DNA of 64,000 nucleotides from the NCBI RefSeq assembly GCF_949296715.1, contig NZ_CASFQD010000055.1:1-64000 (forward strand), in the 5' to 3' direction. Positions 20,238-27,040 of this stretch are shown piece by piece. Numbering within the stretch: the first letter of the stretch is position 1; each line of letters starts with the position of its first letter. The notes beneath the pieces were generated by a model that was given only the letters and a program-made list of their open reading frames with translations, was not told the DNA's origin and searched no databases. The translations under genes and the position numbers were made by a program. Source of the DNA: an uncultured Alistipes sp. (GTDB lineage: Bacteria > Bacteroidota > Bacteroidia > Bacteroidales > Rikenellaceae).

Positions 20238-20525
20238 CTATCGCGTTTGAACGGTTTTGCGGGAGAGCCATGCGGCAAGGTCCCGGCGTCGGTAGTAGAA
20301 TTTACCGCCCAGCCGCGAACAGGGAATCGCTCCCCGGTCCCGGTAGCTTTGCAGCGTGCGTTTGGTGATGTTCAGTGCCCGGCAGACCTCTTCGCTGTCC
20401 AATCACCCGTCGTCCTGCGGTGGTGTCAAACGGCGTTCCAGGCGTTGGGCAAGGGCAGACAAGTGTTCCACCCGTTCGAGGAGCCGTTGCCAACTCCGCT
20501 CCCCGATACATACGATCTTTTCCAT
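20238..20525 (-). pseudogene. excisionase-like HTH protein with in-frame stop
   Basis: The frame starts MEKIVCIGERSWQRLLERV, has a coiled-coil-like N-terminus and meets a TGA at codon 41 (20403-20405). Beyond it the same frame continues as LDSEEVCRALNITKRTLQ, SYRDRGAIPCSRLGGKFYY and a tail to TAG at 20238-20240. This is the classic HTH of Bacteroidetes mobile-element DNA-binding proteins. Homologues typically have Trp just before the Leu-Asp, so TGG to TGA explains the stop. Together with its frameshifted neighbour it suggests loss of excision control. Confidence 0.8.
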
Positions 20526-20558
20526 GGTCTTCTTTTTTTCTGTTTGGTTTGACTATGC

Positions 20559-20582
20559 TGCAACCCGTCTTTGAGGGTTGCA
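20559..20582 (-). repeat. hairpin in the leader of the HTH pair
   Basis: 8-bp inverted repeat (TGCAACCC with GGGTTGCA) and 8-nt loop, about 35 bp upstream of the first HTH gene. It could be a binding site or an RNA hairpin; function unknown. Confidence 0.4.
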
Positions 20583-20808
20583 CTCTGTGTGGATGAGGCC
20601 GCCGAACATTCAGCGATCCCGGATCCGAAAGGCACGGCGTTTCATCTTTTTCCCGGTTTATGAATCTTTATTCCTGCAAGCTTGCACTCGGATAACGCAC
20701 GCAGCCCCTCAAAAGTTTCGCCCGCAAAGCGATGTGGCAGTGGTTGGCGTCGGTTGGCGTCGAGAGGGTGGACAAAATCGTGCAAACAATTCCTCAAAAA
20801 GAATCCAT

Positions 20809-20827
20809 CGCGACATATTTTGTCGCG
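20809..20827 (+). promoter_or_regulatory. candidate WYL operator
   Basis: Perfect palindrome with 7-bp arms, CGCGACA and TGTCGCG, around a 5-bp AT spacer. It lies 9 bp upstream of the -7 element of the WYL gene, overlapping the region the polymerase would contact. This placement fits autorepression by the WYL protein. Inference only. Confidence 0.55.
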
Positions 20828-20836
20828 CAGCCCTTT

Positions 20837-20844
20837 TATCTTTG
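20837..20844 (+). promoter_or_regulatory. -7 promoter element (TATCTTTG) for the WYL operon
   Basis: Exact TAnnTTTG match 19 bp upstream of the ATG at 20864. No TTG at the ideal -33 distance, consistent with a regulated promoter. Confidence 0.65.
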
Positions 20845-20863
20845 TGGAAAAAGAGTACGACCC

Positions 20864-21814
20864 ATGACACTCGTTGATCAAATACGCCGCATGGTGATCA
20901 TCGTCAGCAAACTCCATGGTGCAGGATACGTTCCTGCCGGCGAACTGGTGGATTACGTGACCCAACGGATGCATTCGCAGTACGCCAACTCGTCCGGATG
21001 CACGCTGCGGACCCTGCAACGGGATTTTCAAACCATCGAGGAGTTGTTCGGCCTCACGATTCGGCACAACAAACTGCGCGGATATTACCTTGCGGAACAG
21101 GTAAGGAGCGGTGCAGACTATGGCGAGTTGTTGCTGAATTTCGAGATTCTGAATGCCATCGATGCCGACAGCGACATCCGGCAGTACGTACTGCCGGAAC
21201 ACCGGCGCAGCCGCGAAATTCCCTATATCCCGGAGTTGCTCGAAGCCATCCGTGAACGGCATCCTGTCGTTTTTGACTACCAACTGTTCCGACACGAAGG
21301 GAAGATCGTACACCGGGAGGCAAAACCGCACTATCTGAAGGAGTCCCAGCACCGCTGGTATCTGATCGGATACGTCGAGTCCGACGAAGGCGACTCGTTG
21401 CGCTGCTTCGGCATGGATCGCATTTCGCACCTGCTGATAAAGGATCGGGAGCGCTTTGTACGCAATGAACAGATCGACATTCCGGCGCTGTTTCGGGAGA
21501 GTTTCGGCATTTGGAACAACCCGAACGATCCGGTCGAAGAGGTCGTATTGCGATACGATGCACTGGATGGAGCCTTCATCAAAACCTTGCCGCTGCATGC
21601 CACGCAGGAGATTCTCGAAGAGAAGCCCGACACGTTGACCATCCGTCTGCACGTACGTATTACCAACGACTTTGTCATGGCCTTGTTGGCTCGCAGCCGT
21701 TCGCTGGAGGTCATACGCCCCGCCTCACTCCGAAAACGCATCTACGATACCTGCCTCGGGGCCGCCGGGCGCAACAAACCTGCGGAAGATGAACAACGAG
21801 CGATTTTGGAATGA
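20864..21814 (+). CDS. WYL-domain transcriptional regulator
   Basis: A 316-aa regulator. It has an N-terminal winged HTH (MTLVDQIRRMVIIVSKLH through TLQRDFQTIEELFGL, residues ~1-70), a WYL domain (~125-220, with KPHYLKESQHRWYLIGYVE) and a C-terminal WCX-like extension (~225-305). WYL proteins of this layout (BrxR, CapW) are known to repress defence operons and respond to nucleic-acid or nucleotide signals. The ATG at 20864 was chosen because the longer frame would start upstream of the promoter and palindrome. It overlaps the next gene by 26 bp. Confidence 0.9.
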   Translation: MTLVDQIRRMVIIVSKLHGAGYVPAGELVDYVTQRMHSQYANSSGCTLRTLQRDFQTIEELFGLTIRHNKLRGYYLAEQVRSGADYGELLLNFEILNAIDADSDIRQYVLPEHRRSREIPYIPELLEAIRERHPVVFDYQLFRHEGKIVHREAKPHYLKESQHRWYLIGYVESDEGDSLRCFGMDRISHLLIKDRERFVRNEQIDIPALFRESFGIWNNPNDPVEEVVLRYDALDGAFIKTLPLHATQEILEEKPDTLTIRLHVRITNDFVMALLARSRSLEVIRPASLRKRIYDTCLGAAGRNKPAEDEQRAILE

Positions 21815-22139
21815 ACCGGCCGGACGGCGGCTCACTGGCTGTCTGGGGGCGTCGGTTGTTGTCGGCGTGGCGTTCTGCCTGATCTGTCTCGGCTTTTACT
21901 ACCGTAATCGACAGGCACCTCCCCGGCGGGAAAACCCATGGCGGAACTACGATTCTTCGCGTCCGACAACCGATGTCAAGGCGTTGGATTACGATCGTCG
22001 GTGGATTCTTTATCGGGACGAAGAGCCGCGGAAATCGTTGCAGACATTCTCATGGCCGACGGATGGTCGGATGTACGACGACCCGGCCAACTGCTACGAA
22101 GACTACTACGAAGAGTTATATGAATATTATCATGATTAA
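21789..22139 (+). CDS. small single-pass membrane protein of unknown function
   Basis: 116 aa, starting MNNERFWNEPAGRRLTG. One transmembrane helix (residues ~15-38, GASVVVGVAFCLICLGFYY) is followed by a positively charged RNRQAPPRR stretch and a soluble tail ending in an acidic, tyrosine-rich segment (EDYYEELYEYYHD). No family recognised. It overlaps the end of the WYL gene by 26 bp and lies 18 bp before the GIY-YIG gene, so it is in the same operon. A role as membrane effector or anchor is only a guess. Confidence 0.7.
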   Translation: MNNERFWNEPAGRRLTGCLGASVVVGVAFCLICLGFYYRNRQAPPRRENPWRNYDSSRPTTDVKALDYDRRWILYRDEEPRKSLQTFSWPTDGRMYDDPANCYEDYYEELYEYYHD

Positions 22140-22157
22140 ATAACAGAACTTTAGTTT

Positions 22158-22982
22158 ATGAAAGGGAAACGTGAATTTACGGAATCGGAGATCGTCCGAC
22201 TTCGGGAATTGATTAGGGAACGAGTGCAAGCCCCGAAAGGAAAACAAACGCAGATTCGGAACAAGATGCGCCGTATCGGATTTTACGGTCGGGACGATTG
22301 GGGAATTCAAGATTGCCAGCTTGAAAATCTCGATGGACTGATCCGTTCCGGCCAAATCACGGTTACTGGCGCAACAGCGCATCGACCGACTGGGGTTGCA
22401 ACCAAACCCGGCGGACGGGAACAGGAGGCGAGCAAGGTTGCCCAAACGGATGAAGAAGCGGAAGGATTGGACTGTCCTGATCTCGACTTCAAGAGTATCG
22501 ACAACCTGCGTCGCAACGGCTTCTCCGGATTTGTCTCCGCAGCCGCATTAAGGCCGGATTTATCACAGATTCCGGATATTCGGGGCGTCTACATGGTCGT
22601 TCGGAAGATCGGGAACCGGCCGCAATTCCGTGCAACGGGAAGCGGAGGGCATTATAAAGGGACGGATCCCAACGTTCCGATTGAGAAGCTGCGCAAGAAT
22701 TGGGTAGAGGAGACTTGTGTCTTGTACATCGGAAAGGCCGGAGACGAGCACAGCCAAGCGACCCTGCGGAGCCGTCTGCGACAATATTTGCAGTTCGGGG
22801 CAGGAAAACCGAGAGGTCACAAAGGCGGACGCTACATTTGGCAACTTGAAGATGCGGAGGATCTGCTGTTCTGTTGGAAGCCGCTGCCATCGGGCAATCC
22901 ACCCAAGGAGGAAACCGCATTGCTCACAGCATTCAAATGTCAATACGAGGGACGGCTTCCCTTTGCCAATCTCAGATTATAA
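22158..22982 (+). CDS. GIY-YIG-like nuclease-fold protein with N-terminal helical domain
   Basis: 274 aa. Residues ~5-70 form a charged helical region (FTESEIVRLRELIRERVQAP, IRNKMRRIGFYGRDDWGI) that resembles a small domain found in other accessory proteins. A variable linker follows (~75-115). Residues ~140-274 show GIY-YIG elements: GVYMVV, CVLYIGKAG, LRSRLRQYL with the conserved Arg, EETALLTAF with a candidate metal-binding Glu, and FANLR. It is the last gene of the WYL operon and is followed by a terminator. Nuclease activity is inferred. Confidence 0.75.
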   Translation: MKGKREFTESEIVRLRELIRERVQAPKGKQTQIRNKMRRIGFYGRDDWGIQDCQLENLDGLIRSGQITVTGATAHRPTGVATKPGGREQEASKVAQTDEEAEGLDCPDLDFKSIDNLRRNGFSGFVSAAALRPDLSQIPDIRGVYMVVRKIGNRPQFRATGSGGHYKGTDPNVPIEKLRKNWVEETCVLYIGKAGDEHSQATLRSRLRQYLQFGAGKPRGHKGGRYIWQLEDAEDLLFCWKPLPSGNPPKEETALLTAFKCQYEGRLPFANLRL

Positions 22983-23005
22983 AAGAAACTGCTTAAATAA
23001 CGTGT

Positions 23006-23038
23006 GGCGGCGGGGATCTGCAATGGATCCTCGCCGCC
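23006..23038 (+). terminator. terminator of the WYL operon
   Basis: 13-bp stem with one G-U pair (23006-23018 with 23026-23038), 7-nt loop, followed by a T-rich run. It lies between the GIY-YIG gene and the convergent integrase. Confidence 0.8.
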
Positions 23039-23068
23039 TCGTCTTCGTTTTTCAACTCAACAACCGGT

Positions 23069-24286
23069 TTATGCCGTCAACACCTTGCCGATGCGACGCA
23101 TCTCGCGGCTGATGTTCGCCTCGGAGATCTTCGCATAGCGCCGCGTCATGTTCGTATTCGTATGGCCCAGAATCTTGGCGATGATATCGATCGGCATTCC
23201 GTATTCAATCGCCAGCGTGGCAAACGTATGGCGCGCCAAGTGCGTGGTCAGATGCTTCTGAATCTGGCAGATATCCGCTATCTCCTTCAGGTAGGCATTC
23301 ATCTTCGTATTCGACGGGACGGGCAGCAGCTTACCCCGCGCCCGACAGTTGGCATCGTCGCGGTACTTCTCCAGCAGGGCCGCTGCCTGCGGAAGCACCG
23401 GAACACGGCTCATCACCGCAGTCTTCTCCCGCGGCTTATGGATCCACAGTTGCCCCTCCTCGTCCGTCGTGAAATGTTCCTGCCGCAGGTGGTCGACATC
23501 CGTGAAGGCCAGTCCCGTCAGCGCGCAAAAGCAGAAGACATCCCGGATGCGGTCCAGCCGCTCGTTGGGCATCTGTCGCCTTAGCAGCAAATCCAGCTCC
23601 GCTTTCGTCAGCGGCACCTTGACATTCGTCTTGTCGATCTTCATCTTATAGTAGCGGAAGGGATTCTTCTCGATCCATTCGTTGCGGACCGCATAGAGCA
23701 GGAAATTCTTCAAACAGCAGAGCAGATTGACCGCCCCGTTGTTGTGGCAGTTGTAGGCCGTCTGCATGTAGGTGTTCAATCCATCGACGTAGGCATAGTC
23801 GATCGTCTCCAGCGGAAGATCCTCTTTGTGGTAGATATCCCGGATATATTCGGTCATGTAGCGCAGCAGGCGGTGATACTTGTTGGCCGTGAGCTGTGTG
23901 ATGCGGGTGCCGACCTCCTGCTGACGTTTCTCGCAGTATTTGCCGAACTCCGCCAGCACCATCCGGCTCGAAGAGGCGGAGCCCAGCAGCTGTTTGACGG
24001 CAAAGCAGGTCGGCGTCCTGTTCTCCTGGATCAGGCGGTCATAGGCGGCAAGGATCGAGGCCCGGTAACTGGCAACGATGCGATTGATCTGCTGGTCGAT
24101 CTCATCCTTGTAGAGAGAGCGTTCGAGGCGCTGGTTCCAGCGTTCGGGCTCAATCTGGCATTGTGTATAGACTTCGGTCGACTGGCCGGTCGTGGTGATA
24201 CGGGCATAGATCGGGGCTTTGCCCTTTTTCGTGACTTTGGTCTTCTTGCAGAAGAAGACGACGCTGAAGGTGGTTCGTGGCAACAT
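23069..24286 (-). CDS. tyrosine recombinase (IntDOT-like integrase)
   Basis: 405 aa, beginning MLPRTTFSVVFFCKKTKV. The layout is typical of Bacteroidetes mobile-element integrases: an N-terminal arm-binding domain (~1-95), SAM-like core-binding domain (~105-200) and C-terminal catalytic domain. Visible residues are the catalytic block HLARHTFAT (His/Arg), LGHTNTNMT (His) and the RYAKI nucleophile Tyr near residue 390. The first catalytic Arg is replaced in TGLAFTDV, as in IntDOT relatives. It lies 250 bp from the 3' end of tRNA-Gly, an expected integration target. The ATG at 24286 is preferred over longer in-frame starts. Confidence 0.92.
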   Translation of the reverse strand: MLPRTTFSVVFFCKKTKVTKKGKAPIYARITTTGQSTEVYTQCQIEPERWNQRLERSLYKDEIDQQINRIVASYRASILAAYDRLIQENRTPTCFAVKQLLGSASSSRMVLAEFGKYCEKRQQEVGTRITQLTANKYHRLLRYMTEYIRDIYHKEDLPLETIDYAYVDGLNTYMQTAYNCHNNGAVNLLCCLKNFLLYAVRNEWIEKNPFRYYKMKIDKTNVKVPLTKAELDLLLRRQMPNERLDRIRDVFCFCALTGLAFTDVDHLRQEHFTTDEEGQLWIHKPREKTAVMSRVPVLPQAAALLEKYRDDANCRARGKLLPVPSNTKMNAYLKEIADICQIQKHLTTHLARHTFATLAIEYGMPIDIIAKILGHTNTNMTRRYAKISEANISREMRRIGKVLTA

Positions 24287-24371
24287 GGCTGCTTGGTTTT
24301 TGGATAAATTAAACGTCTTCAGCACCGGAATGTTGCAGAGTAAAATGATGCAAATCAGCGAAATAGAGCTA

Positions 24372-24413
24372 AATCGTGACCTATTTTCGGTCCGAGCAAA
24401 AAAGGTCACGATT
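24372..24413. repeat. inverted repeat upstream of the integrase
   Basis: 11-bp perfect inverted repeat AATCGTGACCT (24372-24382) with AGGTCACGATT (24403-24413), separated by 20 bp. It lies between the integrase start and tRNA-Gly, where attachment-site arm or Xis-type binding sites would be expected. Confidence 0.5.
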
Positions 24414-24465
24414 AAGGCTTGAAATGTTTGCTGCCTTTTGCTTCAACAGAAGTGAGGGAATACAA

Positions 24466-24502
24466 AAAAAGCCTTGCATATCGCTGATATACAAGGCTTT
24501 TT
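24466..24502 (-). terminator. terminator for tRNA-Gly
   Basis: Stem of about 17 bp with one mismatch, with A and T runs at either end (24466-24482 with 24486-24502). It starts about 32 bp past the tRNA 3' end on the minus strand. Confidence 0.75.
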
Positions 24503-24533
24503 GCTTTCTACCGGGGTTTCTTTCGGCCCCCTC

Positions 24534-24609
24534 TGGAGCGGAAAACGGGACTCGGACCCGCGACCTCAACCTTGGCAAGGTTGCGCTCTACCAACTGAGC
24601 TATTTCCGC
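24534..24609 (-). tRNA. tRNA-Gly (anticodon GCC)
   Basis: The minus strand folds as a tRNA. Acceptor GCGGAAA pairs with TTTCCGC. The D arm contains TAGCTCAGTTGGTAGAGC. Anticodon stem CAACC/GGTTG encloses TTGCCAA, and the T loop is TCCGAGT. The discriminator is T and CCA is encoded. It is the likely integration target of the neighbouring integrase. Confidence 0.96.
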
Positions 24610-24628
24610 ATTGTTTCGTTTGCGAGTG

Positions 24629-24659
24629 CAAAGGTAGACAAAAATTCCGAATCTCCAAA
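24629..24659 (-). promoter_or_regulatory. promoter for tRNA-Gly (TTTG-N19-TACCTTTG)
   Basis: Minus-strand TTTG (24656-24659) and TACCTTTG (24629-24636) with 19-bp spacing, 20 bp before the tRNA 5' end. Confidence 0.75.
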
Positions 24660-24780
24660 TTTTTTCGTCCCTTTCATGCGAAAATTCCGGTCCAGGTCGT
24701 TCCGACGGGGCGAACAAAGCCCTGCCGGAACCGTCTGCCACCCCGCAACCGGCAAGGATATTCGGCACGGGCGGCTGCGG

Positions 24781-25395
24781 TCACCGGACCTTGTCGTCGA
24801 AAATACGGATGCGCGCATCGAGCGGCTCGACGCTCTTTTCCGCGGGGTGGTCCAGCGGCCGGCCGAAAGGCATCTGGGCCACGAGACGCCACGTCGCGGG
24901 CAGTTTCCACACGCGGCGCACCCTGTCATCGACGAGCGGATTGTAATGTTGGAGCGACGCCCCGAAGCCCGCATCCTCAAGCATCGTCCACACGACCAAC
25001 TGGTGCATGGCCGACGTCTGCTCGGACCAGTGCGGGAATCGGTCGGCATACTCGGGGAACTGCTGCTGAAGAGCGCGCACGACGGCCTCATCCTCGAAAA
25101 AGAGCACCGTACCGTATCCCGCGGCAAAGGCGGTGTCGATCTTGTGCTCCGTGCGCGGAAAGGCCGTGGCGGGCACGATCGGCCGCAAGGTATCCTTGAC
25201 CATGCTCCAGAAACGGCCGTGCTGCGCCCCGAGCAGCAGCACGAGGCGTGTCGACTGCGAATTGAAGGCCGACGGGACGTATTTCAGGCTCCAGCGCAAC
25301 ATTTCCTCGATTTCGGCATCGGCTACGGGCGATTGCGGGGCCAGCGCATAATAGCTGCGGCGGTGGCGGAGTGCCTCTCTGAATGTTCTCTCCAT
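24781..25395 (-). CDS. nitroreductase family protein
   Basis: A 204-aa protein beginning MERTFREALRHRRSYYALAPQ. The N-terminal RHRRSYY segment, the WSLKYVPSAFNSQSTRLVLL motif (residues ~40-60) and the GYGTVLFFED and WTMLEDAGFGASLQHYNP stretches are those of FMN-dependent nitroreductases of the short HBN1/YdgI-like type. It is probably a cytosolic NAD(P)H flavin oxidoreductase of unknown substrate. An alternative ATG 21 bp upstream (25416) cannot be excluded. It is divergent from the LuxC-type gene. Confidence 0.85.
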   Translation of the reverse strand: MERTFREALRHRRSYYALAPQSPVADAEIEEMLRWSLKYVPSAFNSQSTRLVLLLGAQHGRFWSMVKDTLRPIVPATAFPRTEHKIDTAFAAGYGTVLFFEDEAVVRALQQQFPEYADRFPHWSEQTSAMHQLVVWTMLEDAGFGASLQHYNPLVDDRVRRVWKLPATWRLVAQMPFGRPLDHPAEKSVEPLDARIRIFDDKVR

Positions 25396-25470
25396 GACAG
25401 GTGTTTTCTCCGGCATACTGCAAATTGAATGCAATTTTGTCTCCGGATGCGAATTTTCTGCATGAAGCGT

Positions 25471-25478
25471 TATCTTTG
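25471..25478 (+). promoter_or_regulatory. -7 promoter element (TATCTTTG) for the LuxC-type gene
   Basis: Exact TAnnTTTG match ending only 5 bp before the ATG at 25484. If used, the transcript would be nearly or fully leaderless. Confidence 0.5.
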
Positions 25479-25483
25479 CGGTA

Positions 25484-26464
25484 ATGAAACACGCAATCGA
25501 ACTCTTTTCCGAACTCGGCCGACGGCTGGAACGCTTCGGCGAGGATGCGGACTCTCGCGAGGTCATCGCCCGCGCCTGCGGGGCCAACGGCTGGTTCACC
25601 CCCGCAGAAGTGCGTCGCGCCGCCCGGGCCCTGGTGACAGAGATGCTCACCGAAGAGCGGCTCCGCGGGTGGCTTGCCGCCTATCCGCTTCCCGTCGCGC
25701 AGGTGCTCAACGTGCTGGTCATCATGGCCGGGAACATCCCCTTCGTGGGCTTCTTCGACCTGCTGTGCGTCGTGGCGGCGGGCGACCGCTGCCTGGTCAA
25801 GCCCTCGGCCAAGGACCGCGTGCTGATGGAATATGTCGTCGCGCAGCTGCTCGACATCGACCCCGAGGCCCGGGTCGCCCTCTACGACGGCACGCAGCCG
25901 GTCGACGCCGTGATCGCCACGGGCAGCGACAATGCCAACCGCCACTTCCGGGCGCAGTATGCCGGCATCCCCGCCCTGCTGCGCGGCAGCCGGCAGTCCG
26001 TCGCCGTGCTGTCGGGCCGCGAAACGCCGGAGCAGCTCCGCGGGCTGGCGGACGACATCTGGGCCTACTCGGGACTGGGATGCCGCAGCGTCTCGCTCCT
26101 GTTCCTGCCCAAAGGATATGAACCAAAGCTGGAGATGCCGGATGTAAATCCGAAATACATAAACAATTACCGTCAGGAAAAATCCCTCTGCGAGATGACC
26201 GGCACGCCCTTTGTCGACTTCGGCTGCGCCGTGGCCGTCGAACAGCGGGCCTTTCCCGCAGCCTTGAGCCGCATCGCATACAGCCGCTACGGCACAACGG
26301 AGGAGGTCGCCGAGTGGCTTGCCGAACACGACGACGAACTGCAATGTGTCGTCACTACCCTGCTGCCGCACAGCCGCCGGGCGGACTTCGGACGGGCGCA
26401 GTCGCCCGCACTGACCGACTGGCCCGACGACCGCGACGTACTGGAATTTCTCTGCGGTCTGTGA
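25484..26464 (+). CDS. LuxC-type acyl-CoA reductase
   Basis: A 326-aa protein. It contains an aldehyde-dehydrogenase-like core with MAGNIPFVGFFDLLCVV (residues ~82-98), VIATGSDNANRHF near 145, and the probable catalytic Cys in YSGLGCRSVSLLFLP near 205. These are motifs of the LuxC acyl-CoA/acyl-protein reductase family, which reduce activated fatty acids to aldehydes with NADPH. No luxE- or luciferase-like gene is nearby, so the role is unknown. It is shorter than marine LuxC proteins (~480 aa) but in the range of Bacteroidetes homologues. A PRiA4-type gene follows. Confidence 0.82.
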   Translation: MKHAIELFSELGRRLERFGEDADSREVIARACGANGWFTPAEVRRAARALVTEMLTEERLRGWLAAYPLPVAQVLNVLVIMAGNIPFVGFFDLLCVVAAGDRCLVKPSAKDRVLMEYVVAQLLDIDPEARVALYDGTQPVDAVIATGSDNANRHFRAQYAGIPALLRGSRQSVAVLSGRETPEQLRGLADDIWAYSGLGCRSVSLLFLPKGYEPKLEMPDVNPKYINNYRQEKSLCEMTGTPFVDFGCAVAVEQRAFPAALSRIAYSRYGTTEEVAEWLAEHDDELQCVVTTLLPHSRRADFGRAQSPALTDWPDDRDVLEFLCGL

Positions 26465-26485
26465 CCGCGTGGCGCTTTTTTCACT

Positions 26486-26493
26486 ACATTTGT
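26486..26493 (+). promoter_or_regulatory. -7 promoter element (TACATTTG)
   Basis: TAnnTTTG match 29 bp upstream of the PRiA4-type gene. Confidence 0.6.
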
Positions 26494-26521
26494 ACGCAAA
26501 CAGACAAAAAACGATACGGAT

Positions 26522-27040
26522 ATGTCGATGGTTTTCCGATTCCGGATGTTGAGCGACGAGAACGACCACTTCGTGCGCGACTACGAGGTGATGTACGACA
26601 TGACGCTGCTCGACTTCCACCACTTCATCCTCGAGACGCTCGAATACGAGGAGTGCATGGCATCGTTCTTCACGGCCGACGAGCGCTGGGAGAAACAGCG
26701 CGAATTCACATTGATCGAGATGGGCGACGACTCGAACGAGGAGCCCGAACTCATGGAGAACGTGACCCTCGGGCAGATCATCCACAACCGGCGCGATCGG
26801 CTGATCTACCTGTTCGACCTGTTCGGCGACCGCGCCTACTATCTGGAGCTGACCGGGGCGTATGAGGCCGAAAAGGGAGCCGTCTATCCGCGCGAGATCT
26901 ACGCCCGGGCGGATGCTCCCGACCAGTACGACCCCTCGAAGAACCGCGAGGAGGAGGACAGCGAAGGTTCGGCCTTCGACGAGATGATGGGCGACTTCCG
27001 CGATTTCGAGGGCGACGACTCCTATGACGACGAGTACTAA
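26522..27040 (+). CDS. PRiA4_ORF3-like protein
   Basis: A 172-aa acidic cytosolic protein starting MSMVFRFRMLSDENDHFVRDYEV. The N-terminal half (F-R-M-L-x-D pattern, LLDFHHFILETLEYEE, and LGQIIHNRRDRLIYLFDLFGDR) matches the plasmid pRiA4b ORF-3 family found in Bacteroidetes chromosomes. The C-terminus is an Asp/Glu-rich tail (EGDDSYDDEY). Function unknown. It overlaps miaA by 17 bp, so the two are co-transcribed and coupled, suggesting a housekeeping rather than transposon-derived role. Confidence 0.75.
   Translation: MSMVFRFRMLSDENDHFVRDYEVMYDMTLLDFHHFILETLEYEECMASFFTADERWEKQREFTLIEMGDDSNEEPELMENVTLGQIIHNRRDRLIYLFDLFGDRAYYLELTGAYEAEKGAVYPREIYARADAPDQYDPSKNREEEDSEGSAFDEMMGDFRDFEGDDSYDDEY

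Noticed and set aside
20403..20405. TGA read as Trp or selenocysteine in the first HTH gene
   Set aside because: Genes throughout the window (feoB, lrgB, gyrB's neighbours, thiS, glpB) use TGA as a normal stop, and no SECIS-like element was seen. A point mutation is simpler.
13553..24609. Flanking direct repeats (attL/attR) of the island
   Set aside because: No copy of the tRNA-Gly 3' end was found by eye in the left gap. The boundary is therefore not claimed.
26522..27040. PRiA4-type gene as an IS passenger gene
   Set aside because: It overlaps miaA, has its own promoter and lies among core genes, with no transposase nearby.
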